Of a stretch of DNA of 64,000 nucleotides, positions 1 through 8,793 are shown piece by piece. Made by a program: the position numbers and the translations under genes. The notes beneath the pieces were generated by a model that saw only the letters and a program-made list of their open reading frames with translations, was not told the origin of the DNA and made no database searches. Source of the DNA: Olsenella_K sp050953285 (lineage in GTDB: Bacteria > Actinomycetota > Coriobacteriia > Coriobacteriales > Atopobiaceae); assembly GCA_050953285.1 (NCBI GenBank), contig JBMNMK010000002.1:620001-684000 (forward strand), in the 5' to 3' direction. Within the stretch, counting starts at the first letter, position 1; every line of letters starts with the position of its first letter.

Positions 1-1
1 G

Positions 2-262
2 ATTCCTCATGATGAGAGCTTTAAGCGCGCGGCGGGTACCATGAGAAACGGCTTCGGGAAATACGTTGACTTCACGCTGCGGAACCCTGCTGGCATGGAG
101 GCGCTCCTGTCGGCGTCGCCTCTGACCGTGAGATGCGGCGCTGGCCCGCGCCTTTTGCGACCACTCGACCCTCAAGAAGGGCTCATGCGGATGGTCTGCC
201 CCGCAGAGGATGCGCGCGGGGTTATAAACGAAGCGGAATCACTGCTCGCGCGACTGCAGTAG
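2..262 (+). CDS. C-terminal part of an unrecognised protein, cut by the window edge
   Basis: An open frame runs from the first bases of the window to the stop at 260-262. It may begin before the window; the first internal ATG is at 41. The visible part is a soluble, Arg- and Leu-rich sequence ending in an amphipathic stretch (residues NEAESLLARL). I recognise no domain or motif. It lies about 25 bases upstream of the lipoprotein gene on the same strand, so the two could share a transcript. Real coding is plausible from length and composition, but its function is unknown and the frame could be spurious. Confidence 0.45.
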   Translation: MPHDESFKRAAGTMRNGFGKYVDFTLRNPAGMEALLSASPLTVRCGAGPRLLRPLDPQEGLMRMVCPAEDARGVINEAESLLARLQ

Positions 263-288
263 TGGTTGCAGTACAAGGGAGGATGTCC

Positions 289-921
289 ATGAGAACGAAC
301 ATGAGCAACACGCATACGGAGATGACCGATGTGTGGAAGAAGCTGGTAGCAGTATGTATGGTAGTGGTGTTGGGTGTGTGCGGTCTGGGTCTTTCCGCAT
401 GCGGCACCAATGATGAGCAGCTCATCAAGGATAGTTTTTCTGCCATGATCGATGACTTCAAGAATCCTACCGAGGAAAACATGGAGCCCTACATGGAGGA
501 CGTGTCCTTTGAGGAGCTGGAGTCCTATGGCATTGATATCTACGAGTTTTTAGGCACGTGTTTCAAAAAGCTCGATTACTCAATTGACTCCGTGGATATA
601 GACGGAGATACGGCTGTGGCGCACCTGAGTATCACCAATGTGGACATAAGCGCTGCTATGAACAAAGCTGGCGAAGACTTCACCGCGTGGATGGCCACGG
701 ACGAAGGCATGAGCGCTCTGGCTGCAACGGAGGAGAGTGGCTCGTACACAGAGATCTACCAGAAGGTCTTTGAGTTCTTTTACCAGGAGGTGGACCAAGA
801 GACGGACACCGTAACGACGCAGGTTGATTTTGAGTTCACCAAGGAAGACGGCGCGTGGAATCCCTCTGAGAGTTCCATCAACGAATTTGTCTCGGCACTC
901 TACGGCGGCTTGGACATCTAA
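289..921 (+). CDS. Putative secreted lipoprotein, DUF-type
   Basis: A protein of about 210 residues. After a short polar start it has a hydrophobic segment (VAVCMVVVLGVCGLGLSAC) ending in a lipobox, LSAC, so it is probably lipidated on Cys and anchored on the outside of the membrane. The rest is acidic and soluble, and resembles small lipoproteins of Gram-positive gut and oral bacteria whose role is unknown. The ATG at 289 is preferred because GGGAGG at 277-282 sits seven bases before it; the ATG at 283 is too close to that site. A strong terminator follows at 981-1012. Function not assigned. Confidence 0.75.
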   Translation: MRTNMSNTHTEMTDVWKKLVAVCMVVVLGVCGLGLSACGTNDEQLIKDSFSAMIDDFKNPTEENMEPYMEDVSFEELESYGIDIYEFLGTCFKKLDYSIDSVDIDGDTAVAHLSITNVDISAAMNKAGEDFTAWMATDEGMSALAATEESGSYTEIYQKVFEFFYQEVDQETDTVTTQVDFEFTKEDGAWNPSESSINEFVSALYGGLDI

Positions 922-980
922 GACCTCCGCGCACTCGATTGTTGTGAGCGCCCGTTCACCTTGCAACGCAGCATAGTGTA

Positions 981-1012
981 AGGCCTCAGAGGATATCCTG
1001 GGAGGCCTTTTT
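981..1012 (+). terminator. Rho-independent terminator of the lipoprotein gene
   Basis: Stem AGGCCTC (981-987) pairs with GAGGCCT (1002-1008). The loop contains a smaller palindrome, and a T run follows directly. It ends transcription of the plus-strand gene before the minus-strand folA-thyA block. Confidence 0.85.
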
Positions 1013-1085
1013 ATGCGAGAAGAACATGTGCTTGCGGGCATTTGTGCAAGCAGATCAGCGCGCCCGTAGCGCGCGCCGCGCGGCG

Positions 1086-1583
1086 CTAGCTGGCTTTCGT
1101 GCGTGTGTAGGTGATGTAGCTAAACGGGATGCCAGCAGCTGTTATGCCGCCTTCTTCCACCTGCGCGCGTACCCACGTGGGATCGTTTTCCAGGTTGGGA
1201 AAGAAGGCGTCTGCGGGCATGACCGTCTCATGAAAGGTGACGTAAGCAGCCGTGCAGAAGGGGAGAAGCTCCTCGTAGATTGACTGTCCACCAATGAGCC
1301 AGACCGATTCCGGCTCAAGAGCCTCTATATATGCACGTGCCTCGTCCACAGATCCAACCGTCTCTATGCCCGGTGCTGCGTAGTTCTTATCGTGCGTGAT
1401 AACAAGGTTCTTCCGACCTTTAAGCGCCCCGCCTGGGAAACTCTCAAACGTTTTCCTGCCCATCACCACCGTGCCTCCCATGGTGAGTTTGACAAAGCGC
1501 TGCATGTCCGCCTTGTTTCTCACGAGCAGTTTTCCTTCTCGCCCAATTCCCCAGTCTTTGGTGACAGAGACAATAGCGTTCAC
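1086..1583 (-). CDS. folA: Dihydrofolate reductase
   Basis: Reduces dihydrofolate to tetrahydrofolate with NADPH, replacing the cofactor oxidised by thymidylate synthase. About 165 residues, the usual size. Visible family features are the N-terminal NAIVSVTKDWGIGREGKL, the NADPH-binding GRKTFESFPGG and the C-terminal GGQSIYEELLPF. I place the start at GTG 1583 because GAGG lies a few bases upstream and the protein then begins MNAIV, as is typical. A GTG at 1595, directly after the thyA stop, would add four residues. It follows thyA without a gap, so the pair is almost certainly one transcript. This is a core folate-cycle gene and nothing in it looks unusual. Confidence 0.95.
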   Translation of the reverse strand: MNAIVSVTKDWGIGREGKLLVRNKADMQRFVKLTMGGTVVMGRKTFESFPGGALKGRKNLVITHDKNYAAPGIETVGSVDEARAYIEALEPESVWLIGGQSIYEELLPFCTAAYVTFHETVMPADAFFPNLENDPTWVRAQVEEGGITAAGIPFSYITYTRTKAS

Positions 1584-1595
1584 GATATACCTCAC

Positions 1596-2444
1596 TTAGA
1601 TGGCGATGGGGATATTCTTGACCTGAGGACCATGCTCGTAATTTTCTACCGTGAGGTCGGCCGTTGTGAAGTCGTAGAAGTTGGTGATCTCGGGGTTCAA
1701 GGTGACCTTGGGCGCGGCAAAATGCGGGCGAGAAATGAGTTCACGGACAATGTCCACGTGGCGGTCATAGATGTGGGCGTCTGAGATCATGTGGACGAGC
1801 TCGCCGGCAATCATGCCGCTGACCTGCGCTACCATCATGAGGAGCAGCGCGTACTGCACCACGTTCCAGTTATTGGCTGCCAAGATGTCCTGGCTTCTTT
1901 GAACCAGCAACAGATTGAGCGTTGGCTTGTCGTCTTTGGGGTGCTGCGTCACGTTGTAGATAGCGTTGAATGCGCAGGGGTAGAGATGCATCTCGTGAAG
2001 ATCGGCAAAGTTGTAGAGGTTGGTCATGATGCGGCGACTGTATGGCTCGTGCTTTAGCTGCCACAGCACGCGATCCATCTGGTCAAAATCGCCCTCAGGA
2101 TAGTGGCTCTTGAGGCCAACCTGGTATCCGTAGGCCTTGCCAATTGATCCCGTCTCATCTGCCCATTCGTCCCAAATATGGCTGTTGAGGTCGTGGATGT
2201 TGTTGGATTTGCGCTGGTAGATCCACAAGATTTCATCCATAGCGCTCTTGAGCGCCGTCCGCCTAAGCGTGAGCGCAGGAAACTCTTGACGCAGATCATA
2301 GCGGTTACACACACCAAAACGCTTGATGGTGTAGGCGGGCGTTCCGTCCTCCCAATGAGGGCGCACCTCCTGGCCTTCTGTCGTGGTGCCATTCTCCAGA
2401 ATATCGGTGCACATGGCAACAAAGATGTCGTCAGCTCTACTCAT
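1596..2444 (-). CDS. thyA: Thymidylate synthase
   Basis: Methylates dUMP to dTMP using methylene-tetrahydrofolate. It is 282 residues long. The active-site cysteine lies in LYPCAFNAIYNV, where many homologues have PCHC; downstream are VQRSQDILAANNWNVVQYAL and a C-terminus ending in an aliphatic residue, as expected. The N-terminal dimer region (RFGVCNRYDLRQEFPAL) is also present. The gene starts at ATG 2444 and is followed immediately by folA, the classic pairing that couples dTMP synthesis to folate regeneration. The protein is the ThyA type, not the flavin-dependent ThyX. Confidence 0.96.
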   Translation of the reverse strand: MSRADDIFVAMCTDILENGTTTEGQEVRPHWEDGTPAYTIKRFGVCNRYDLRQEFPALTLRRTALKSAMDEILWIYQRKSNNIHDLNSHIWDEWADETGSIGKAYGYQVGLKSHYPEGDFDQMDRVLWQLKHEPYSRRIMTNLYNFADLHEMHLYPCAFNAIYNVTQHPKDDKPTLNLLLVQRSQDILAANNWNVVQYALLLMMVAQVSGMIAGELVHMISDAHIYDRHVDIVRELISRPHFAAPKVTLNPEITNFYDFTTADLTVENYEHGPQVKNIPIAI

Positions 2445-2481
2445 GATTAGTCCTATCGTTTGATATCCAACAGGTCACATA

Positions 2482-3264
2482 TTACTGATTTCTGGCGGCC
2501 TCCAAAGCCTGGGTTAGACAATCGGCCGCATCGGTGGTGTTGGTCCAGATTTCCTTATCCACATCTGAAAGCTTAGCCAGATTGATGGAATCGTCTTTGA
2601 GCAGCTCAATCTCTTGTGTGATAGCCTGCCAGCGCGCCTGCGCCGACTCTTTGGCCGCCTTCAGTGCACCCGCCACCTCTTGAGACGTTGACACAGAATC
2701 TATATCGACAGCATCCAAATCATCCTGCGCGCGCTCGGCAAGTGAGAGCGCTTCCTCAAGTGCGGCAGGCGCAGCGGAGCTATCCCGTGCAGCGGCATTG
2801 ATCTGTGAGGCCACCTGCGTGGCCGCATCCTTATCACGCTTGACAAAATCCCTGGTCATGGTAACAAGGCTCGCTGGCGCACCAGCATATGAACCTGCGG
2901 ATAGCTCCGCGTCTATGGTCGAATCATACAGAGATAAGGGCAGGTCAAACGCCTCATCTTGCGTGATTGAGATCTGCTGGCGGCCATCGTCTTCTGGGGC
3001 AGCCTCTCCATCTTCCTCACCAAGCACATCTCCTAAGAGGTCGTCCAGGCCTTCAAGCGCACCATCACCTGCGTAGTTCTGGGCGATAAACTCTGCGGTG
3101 CTTGTGGCACAGCTGCCCACCGATACGGACAGTGCCAGTACGAGTCCCAGTGCAACCGCGGTGATAACGTAGGCGGCAGGCCCGGAGTTGGTGTTATCCG
3201 AAGAGGTGGTAGCACTTGCGGTCTGACATGGTTTCTCGGCCATATCCTCTTTCTGGTCAGACAT
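2482..3264 (-). CDS. Putative membrane-anchored extracellular protein
   Basis: About 260 residues. A polar N-terminus of about 35 residues precedes one hydrophobic segment (AAYVITAVALGLVLALSVSV) that ends in VGSCA. This could be a lipobox or just a signal anchor. A very acidic linker follows (residues near GDVLGEEDGEAAPEDDG), then a helical, Ala-rich C-terminal half likely to form coiled coils. The ATG at 3264 is chosen because longer frames run into the Nudix gene upstream. It is transcribed with the Nudix and thioesterase genes, with only 19 bases between it and the Nudix stop. No enzymatic motif is visible. Its role may be in the envelope, but that is a guess. Confidence 0.65.
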   Translation of the reverse strand: MSDQKEDMAEKPCQTASATTSSDNTNSGPAAYVITAVALGLVLALSVSVGSCATSTAEFIAQNYAGDGALEGLDDLLGDVLGEEDGEAAPEDDGRQQISITQDEAFDLPLSLYDSTIDAELSAGSYAGAPASLVTMTRDFVKRDKDAATQVASQINAAARDSSAAPAALEEALSLAERAQDDLDAVDIDSVSTSQEVAGALKAAKESAQARWQAITQEIELLKDDSINLAKLSDVDKEIWTNTTDAADCLTQALEAARNQ

Positions 3265-3283
3265 GAGTCGGCTCGTCCTTTCT

Positions 3284-3700
3284 TTAGAATGGCTCAGATG
3301 AAAAGGCAACATCCCAGTGGGCGGCAAGGCTTTCTGCCAGCGGGCGGTCTGCGGCCAGCCAGTCAAGGCTGGTAAGCTCTTCTCGCGTGAGCCAGCGCGC
3401 ATCTGTGTGCTCTGTGAGCGTCGGGGTAGCGCCTGTGGCAAGTCTCACCACATAGGCATCGAGGGTCAGATGAAATGTCTCATAGTCGGTCTCGGTAGTG
3501 TCAAAAAACCACATGGTAGAGAGCTTAACGTCCAGCTCTTCTTGGATCTCTCTGCGCAGCGCCTCTTCTGGAGTCTCGTGTGGCTCAATCTTTCCTCCGG
3601 GAAATTCCCAGCCGCCACGCATCGCACCTCTACCTCTCTGAGCAGCAAAGATGAGATCGTTGTCCACAATAATGGCGGCTACGGCATGGACGTGTTTCAT
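3284..3700 (-). CDS. Nudix hydrolase, MutT/8-oxo-dGTP type
   Basis: A 138-residue protein with a full Nudix box, running from GGKIEPHE through REIQEEL, around residues 35-58. The metal-binding glutamates are present. The N-terminus VHAVAAIIVDNDLIFAAQRG and its small size fit MutT-like enzymes that remove oxidised nucleotides such as 8-oxo-dGTP. Other diphosphate substrates cannot be excluded. Its ATG overlaps the thioesterase stop by four bases (ATGA), so translation of the two is probably coupled. The oxidised-nucleotide substrate is inferred from the family. Confidence 0.88.
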   Translation of the reverse strand: MKHVHAVAAIIVDNDLIFAAQRGRGAMRGGWEFPGGKIEPHETPEEALRREIQEELDVKLSTMWFFDTTETDYETFHLTLDAYVVRLATGATPTLTEHTDARWLTREELTSLDWLAADRPLAESLAAHWDVAFSSEPF

Positions 3701-4434
3701 GCGCGCTCACCGGCCTTCTGCGCTGTCTGCTCAAAGGCAATGGTTGCATAGGAGTTTTTCTCGCCGTCGGCAAGATCTATGATGATGCCCCTATCGGTGT
3801 GATAGAGCCAGGGGTACAAAATATCTCCCAGGAGCGCCATCTTGCGATACTGCACGCGGATGGTATCCATGTCTTGCGGCGCCAGTTCTTGGGCCAGAGC
3901 TGCTGCTATGGCCACGTATTGAGCATTGTTCACGTGATGGTTGGTATCCAGCATTTGCTCGACTACCGCAATACTTTCAAGCTCTTGCCCGCCTTCGGGC
4001 ACCTTGATCTTGCGCGCCGTGCGCGGCAGGTCCAGCTTGGGCTCGCCCGTGACATAGATCTTTTCAAAGTCGGGAATCCTGCAGGGACTCTTGTGGGCGG
4101 TGTCATAGGTGAACCAGATGGAATCTGCTAAGACGCAGTCGTTTCCGTCGGCGTCTTGTATGAGGAAGTTGCGGTTTGAAGTGACAGATCCGGCCTCATA
4201 GGCATTGGTTGAAACAGTTATTTTCTCTGCAAAGCGGGGGAGCCGCACAATTCTGATCTGCCATGCCGCAATAAACCAGGCAAAATGGTGGTCTTTCATA
4301 AACTGAATACCGTGGCCCAAGTCTTCGCTGTGAAACGTGGTGCAGTCCTGAAGATAGTTGATGAGGGCAACGGGGGAGAGCTCACCGTGCTCGGTGCACT
4401 CACTGTATCTTACGCGCGCGTCAAACGAATACAT
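3697..4434 (-). CDS. Acyl-ACP thioesterase (FatA/FatB-like, double hot-dog)
   Basis: Releases fatty acids from acyl carrier protein. The 245-residue length fits the bacterial acyl-ACP thioesterase family, with an N-terminal hot-dog (FDARVRYSECTEHGELSPVA) and a second hot-dog containing MLDTNHHVNNAQYV. That Asn/His region holds the catalytic residues of the family. Such enzymes are common in anaerobic Gram-positive bacteria and may set acyl chain length or release free fatty acids. It is divergently transcribed from the TetR gene starting at 4562, making that regulator a candidate controller. The downstream Nudix gene overlaps it. Confidence 0.9.
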   Translation of the reverse strand: MYSFDARVRYSECTEHGELSPVALINYLQDCTTFHSEDLGHGIQFMKDHHFAWFIAAWQIRIVRLPRFAEKITVSTNAYEAGSVTSNRNFLIQDADGNDCVLADSIWFTYDTAHKSPCRIPDFEKIYVTGEPKLDLPRTARKIKVPEGGQELESIAVVEQMLDTNHHVNNAQYVAIAAALAQELAPQDMDTIRVQYRKMALLGDILYPWLYHTDRGIIIDLADGEKNSYATIAFEQTAQKAGERA

Positions 4435-4561
4435 ACCAACCCTTTCATATGCACATACTCACTCTTCTATTGTTACCCCTCACGCCCTCTTGCACGACAA
4501 AACCAGGATCTGGAGCAAAACTCCATGTGTGGGTACTATCATGGCCACAGAGGTGAGTCCT

Positions 4562-5170
4562 GTGTCAAACGATAGAGATATACGCATCATAAAGACAAAG
4601 CGAGCAATTCGTGAGGCAGTGCTTGAATTGTTGATGAGCACCAATGTCTCATGCATCACAGTGAGAGACGTCGCAGATGCTGCCTACATAGACAGAAGAA
4701 CCTTCCAGGCTCACTACCGCAGCGTGGGTGATGTCATAGATGAAATTGTGGACATGGCTGCCCAAGAGGTGCTCAGCATCGTGGATGCGGGCGATAAGAC
4801 CTCGTGGCGGGGAATTTCTGCCATGTTAAGTGAGATCTCACGGCTTTCGCAGGACAGTCAAAGCACCTTTGGCAAGTCCCTTCACACGTCTGTCCGCAGA
4901 GACGTGCAAGCGCGCTTGAGCGCAGCTTTAGCTGAGCGCATTGTGAAGCGTATTGCCGCTGGCTCAGAGACGGAGTTAGGTGACAAGAAATATCTCACGT
5001 ATCGCCGTACCTATCTGGCAGACTATGTGGCAAATGGACTGGTAGGCCTGTGTATGCGCTGGATCTGTGGCGGAAGAGACATGAGTGAAGAAGAAATCAG
5101 CACCCTTGCGTTTGATCTGTTTCGGGATGGCTTGGCGCGCATCAAAGCGCAGGCACTGCCCTTGGCATAA
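4562..5170 (+). CDS. TetR/AcrR family transcriptional regulator
   Basis: About 202 residues. The N-terminal helix-turn-helix reads KTKRAIREAVLELL followed by ITVRDVADAAYIDRRTFQAH, the normal TetR layout. The C-terminal ligand domain is divergent. GTG 4562 is preferred: GAGGTGA lies five bases upstream and the protein then begins MSNDRD, like the related regulator at 6923 (MSEDKR). An ATG at 4541 in the same frame is the alternative. It is divergent from the acyl-ACP thioesterase and convergent with the radical SAM gene. Its ligand and targets are unknown; fatty-acid genes next door are a reasonable guess. Confidence 0.85.
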   Translation: MSNDRDIRIIKTKRAIREAVLELLMSTNVSCITVRDVADAAYIDRRTFQAHYRSVGDVIDEIVDMAAQEVLSIVDAGDKTSWRGISAMLSEISRLSQDSQSTFGKSLHTSVRRDVQARLSAALAERIVKRIAAGSETELGDKKYLTYRRTYLADYVANGLVGLCMRWICGGRDMSEEEISTLAFDLFRDGLARIKAQALPLA

Positions 5171-5211
5171 GCCAACCTACACAACCTGCGCCACCGGCAT
5201 CGGTATGAGAA

Positions 5212-5241
5212 AGCCACGAACTCTCAGGTGAGTTCGTGGCT
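5212..5241. terminator. Bidirectional terminator hairpin
   Basis: A perfect 12-bp stem, AGCCACGAACTC (5212-5223) with GAGTTCGTGGCT (5230-5241), and a six-base loop. It lies between the convergent TetR gene and radical SAM gene. There is no long T run, so its efficiency is uncertain. Confidence 0.7.
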
Positions 5242-5276
5242 TCGTGGTAATCTGCCCGATGCACATATACAGAAAG

Positions 5277-6746
5277 CTAGTCCAAAACCGCGTCTCTCTG
5301 TGCGTCATTCTCCTTCATGCGGCGAATGCGCTCTTTGGGTGCAAGATCATTGACGCCGTCGTGGAAGACCTTCTTGCCGGTGGGGTGCTCTTCCAGCCAG
5401 AGCTTCTGTGCTGTGGGACCCCAGCTCTTGGCATAGGGCGTAGTCCTCTTTTGGATCTCTTCTGCAGGCTCTGGTGTTACATACTCTGTGCAGTGAGCAC
5501 CTGCTTCCTTGACCATCTGTGGCAAGATGCCAGGGTTTTCCAACATGGGGCAGGGCTGGAGCATGTTGTCGTTCCAGGGGTAGCGTGCACGGTAGGCCTG
5601 GAACATGGGCTGCTTCAAGCAGTCAATCCAGTCCATATCATGGATGTTAGCGTTGGAATAGTGGATAAAGACGCAGGGCTCCACATCACCGCGGGCGTTT
5701 ACATGGCAGTAGATTCTTCCTCCTGCTATGCAGCCGCCGACAAATTCACCGTCGTTCTGGAAGTCCATAGCAAAGATGGGATATCCCCCTTCAAAGCCTC
5801 TAACCTCGCGGATGCGGTGGAACATGTACTCGCGCTGCTCGGGCGTAGGCATGAGATCTGCATTGGCGCCCTCACCCACAGGCATGTAGTGGAAGTACCA
5901 TGCCCATCTGCAGCCCTTCTCAACCAACAGGTTGAAGAACTCGTCTGAGGAGACACGCTCAGTGTTGAGGCGTGTATAGCAGGTAGAGGTGCCGTAGAGC
6001 AGGCCATGGGCATGCATGAGATCAAAGGCACGCATGACCTCATCAAATGAACCATCACCTCTGCGGCCATCGTTGACGCTGGGCTCGTAGGACTCAAGGG
6101 AGACGGAAAAGACAATGTTGCCGAGCTCCTGAACCTTCTGACAGAAGGGCTCATCCACCAGAGATGCATTGGTGAAGATATTGAATAGGCAATCGTCGTG
6201 CTTCTCGGCCAGCTTCAAGACATCGCCTTTTCTGACCAGAGGCTCACCGCCGGTCAGCATGAAGAGATGCGTTCCTAATGCCTTGGCCTCAGAGATGAGC
6301 TTATCGCACTCATCATAGGTGAGGTTCAAACGGTTGCCATAGTCTGCTGCCCAGCAGCCCACGCAATGCTTGTTGCACGCGCTCGTGGGGTCAAAAAGGA
6401 TGATCCAAGGCACGTTGCAGCCCATCTCATCGGCGTTTTCCATGCAGGTTCTAAAGCCGCGGAATCCCGCCTCATAGCCGCCATTTAAGATGGCTGTGCG
6501 CAAGACGTTGGGATCGGTCTTCTCGATCAAGTCAAAGAACCAGTTTTCCCATTTGCTTCCCGGCTGAAGACCAGTGCGAATACCCTTCACCACGCCTGGC
6601 GCAATGTCTTTCAAGAGCTTCTCTGCCATGTTGACGCCGTGCTCGAGCTTCTTCTCACGGTCCTCGCCGCTACCTGCCTTGAGTATTTGATCGATCACAA
6701 CACTGAAGGCTTTACGCTCTGCTGCATGTGCAATTTTTGACTGCAT
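5277..6746 (-). CDS. Radical SAM protein with C-terminal Cys-rich (SPASM-like) region
   Basis: A 489-residue protein. The radical SAM cluster motif is ACNKHCVGCW (CxxxCxxC), at about residue 140. The N-terminal 120 residues are helical and not part of the core fold. The C-terminal part has scattered cysteines (GGCIAGGRIYCH, VEPCVFIHYS, LQPCPMLENPG, AHCTEY) suggesting one or two auxiliary iron-sulfur sites, as in the SPASM/twitch group. Motifs such as MLTGGEPLVRKGD are typical. No substrate peptide gene is visible nearby. It is flanked by two TetR-type regulators, one convergent (4562) and one divergent (6923). The reaction cannot be assigned from sequence. Confidence 0.88.
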   Translation of the reverse strand: MQSKIAHAAERKAFSVVIDQILKAGSGEDREKKLEHGVNMAEKLLKDIAPGVVKGIRTGLQPGSKWENWFFDLIEKTDPNVLRTAILNGGYEAGFRGFRTCMENADEMGCNVPWIILFDPTSACNKHCVGCWAADYGNRLNLTYDECDKLISEAKALGTHLFMLTGGEPLVRKGDVLKLAEKHDDCLFNIFTNASLVDEPFCQKVQELGNIVFSVSLESYEPSVNDGRRGDGSFDEVMRAFDLMHAHGLLYGTSTCYTRLNTERVSSDEFFNLLVEKGCRWAWYFHYMPVGEGANADLMPTPEQREYMFHRIREVRGFEGGYPIFAMDFQNDGEFVGGCIAGGRIYCHVNARGDVEPCVFIHYSNANIHDMDWIDCLKQPMFQAYRARYPWNDNMLQPCPMLENPGILPQMVKEAGAHCTEYVTPEPAEEIQKRTTPYAKSWGPTAQKLWLEEHPTGKKVFHDGVNDLAPKERIRRMKENDAQRDAVLD

Positions 6747-6922
6747 GTCTACCTCTTTTCACGGGACCAAAAGGTGCCGCATCGCCTCTTCACATGCTCA
6801 TATATGCATTGTGGGAAGGGCACAAAAAGTAGGCAATATACAGTTTGTGGTCAGATGGTATGATATGGATACAAAACGCGACAGAGTGTATGGATAAGGT
6901 ACTTTCTGTAAGGAAATTGCTC

Positions 6923-7588
6923 ATGAGTGAAGATAAACGCGTATTCAAGACACGCCGCACTATTGAGCGGACATTTCTCAATCTCCTGCAATCATATCCT
7001 TTTGACAAGATCACCGTGCAAATGATCACAGAAGAAGCGCTTGTCAACAAGGGGACATTCTATCGGCACTACGACGATAAGTATGACTTGGCACATAAGG
7101 TGGCTGAGAATACCTTGGAGCGCCTGGCAGAACACGTTGCAGAGAATAACGCGCTCATTGCAGACAGGAGTCACAGCTCTGAGGCCGTGCGAGCAATACT
7201 CGAGACATTCAACGATGTGTTGCCGGATTTGGTGGTGCTTAATTCCTTGGACTTGCCCGGCGTCAACATTCGCAAGAGTATGGCCGAAGTTATCTACCAG
7301 GGCCTCCACCAGCTGGTTATGGAGGGCCGTGAGCTTGAATCTTTAGAGACCGAGGCATGGGTGATAGCTCAGCTGGTGCTCGTATATCCTGAGTACTCGC
7401 GCGATATGGAAAAGCCACTGGATCTGTTTGGCTATATCCTGTCAATCCATGAGGCATCAGAGCTCTTCTTACCCCTCATTTCTGATGCCGATAAGAACGA
7501 GGTGCACCGGGCGTACTACGATGCCACCTGTATCTTACCCTCAGCTCGACCTTCATGGTTGGGCGGCTCTTCTAATACGTCGCTCTAA
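6923..7588 (+). CDS. TetR family transcriptional regulator
   Basis: About 221 residues with the helix-turn-helix FKTRRTIERTFLNLL and ITVQMITEEALVNKGTFYRHY at the N-terminus. The C-terminal domain resembles the TetR_C group found with RTFLNLL-type regulators of Gram-positive bacteria. ATG 6923 is supported by AAGGA about eight bases upstream; a longer frame opens at 6845 without a good ribosome site. It is divergent from the radical SAM gene, across about 175 bases that probably hold both promoters. It may repress that gene. It is related in layout to the regulator at 4562. Confidence 0.85.
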   Translation: MSEDKRVFKTRRTIERTFLNLLQSYPFDKITVQMITEEALVNKGTFYRHYDDKYDLAHKVAENTLERLAEHVAENNALIADRSHSSEAVRAILETFNDVLPDLVVLNSLDLPGVNIRKSMAEVIYQGLHQLVMEGRELESLETEAWVIAQLVLVYPEYSRDMEKPLDLFGYILSIHEASELFLPLISDADKNEVHRAYYDATCILPSARPSWLGGSSNTSL

Positions 7589-7676
7589 CTCACGCACGTC
7601 CCTACGTAGCGTCAGCGCCGGGCGCACGCTGCGGCGCCGGCGCACTAGCATCGGACCAGCTCAGAGGCCTGTCCGC

Positions 7677-8663
7677 CTAGAGCGCATCATTTCCAGGAGG
7701 GAAGGCCACGTCGTCGACCGATCCGTGGGGCAAGATGGAGGCATCTTCATGGAAGTAGGGGCTCATCGTGTCCACAATGAGTGAATTGACCGCGGGCAAA
7801 ACACGCGCAATATAGGTGCTGACCTCGCCCTCTACGGCGTCTCCATCTATCTCCATGGGCACGGCATAGGAGGACTCCACACGGATCTCCTGTCCTGACC
7901 ATGCCTCGATGCGCGGCCGTCCAATCTTTCTTCCGTCGTGGTCAATCAGTCCAAAGAAGAGCGGCTTTAAGAGCTGTACGGCTGCATCTGTTTCCAAAAC
8001 AATGCAGGTCAGCGTGTTGTTATCCATGGTGCAGTTGGGGACAATTTCAATATCTCCTTGGATGCGGGCATTGTTTGCCACCATGCATGAGATGCCCGTG
8101 CGCTCGTAGGTAACACCGTCGACGGTGATGGTGAAACGCTGAACCTTAGGATGAGGGTTAGAGAGTGCCGCAGTAAAGTAGGCCGCCTGCCCTAAGGTCT
8201 TTTTGGCAGGAATGGCTGCCTGCATGAGCTGCGCGTCAAAGCCAAGACCTGCCATAAGCCCAAAGCCCCTGCGGTGGCGCTGGCCATCTGCTCCCAGCCA
8301 CATGATCTCACCGAGGTCCGTGCGGACGGTCTGTCCCATGCGACACGCCCGTGCAATAGCTGCCGGTTCTGCGGCGTTGCCCAAGCAGTTGAAGAAGAGA
8401 TTGGCTGTGCCAGAGGGGAAGATGCACACATCCACGTTCTTCTCGCGCAGAGCATAGAGCAGGTTGGTGACCGTTCCATCTCCGCCGGAGAGCACGACAA
8501 CATCAAAATCTTCAGCATCCGCCAGGACGGCAGTGTTGTCCGTTGTTTCTTCCAAGAGCCTGAGCACGCATTCGTCGCCCGGATGTGCCAGTGCACGTTC
8601 AAATTCAAAGATGGCATCAGAGCCAAAGCCGGAGAGTGAATTGTGAATGATGAGTGTGCGCAT
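7677..8663 (-). CDS. Diacylglycerol kinase-like lipid kinase
   Basis: Adds phosphate to a lipid alcohol such as diacylglycerol, in membrane lipid turnover. The 328-residue protein has the nucleotide-binding VVVLSGGDGTVTNLL near residue 60 and FPSGTANLFFN near residue 85, both diagnostic of the DAGK catalytic domain. The C-terminal domain with DGDAVEGE fits the YegS/DgkB fold. It starts at ATG 8663 and is divergent from rnd. About 90 GC-rich bases separate its stop from the TetR gene. The exact lipid substrate is not determinable; DgkB-type recycling is likely. Confidence 0.9.
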   Translation of the reverse strand: MRTLIIHNSLSGFGSDAIFEFERALAHPGDECVLRLLEETTDNTAVLADAEDFDVVVLSGGDGTVTNLLYALREKNVDVCIFPSGTANLFFNCLGNAAEPAAIARACRMGQTVRTDLGEIMWLGADGQRHRRGFGLMAGLGFDAQLMQAAIPAKKTLGQAAYFTAALSNPHPKVQRFTITVDGVTYERTGISCMVANNARIQGDIEIVPNCTMDNNTLTCIVLETDAAVQLLKPLFFGLIDHDGRKIGRPRIEAWSGQEIRVESSYAVPMEIDGDAVEGEVSTYIARVLPAVNSLIVDTMSPYFHEDASILPHGSVDDVAFPPGNDAL

Positions 8664-8793
8664 CTGGTCTCCTTGTGAGGCTGGCGTTCATGAACAAGCT
8701 GGTGTCATTATGGTAGGACGTGGCGGTTAAGATTGACAGTATCCGCACATGCACATGTTAGCTGTTTGGCGTTCGGTGCGGCCGGGAGGTTGT

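Noticed and set aside
580..1041. A 153-residue minus-strand frame over the lipoprotein gene
   Set aside because: It overlaps a gene with a clear lipobox and also covers the terminator.
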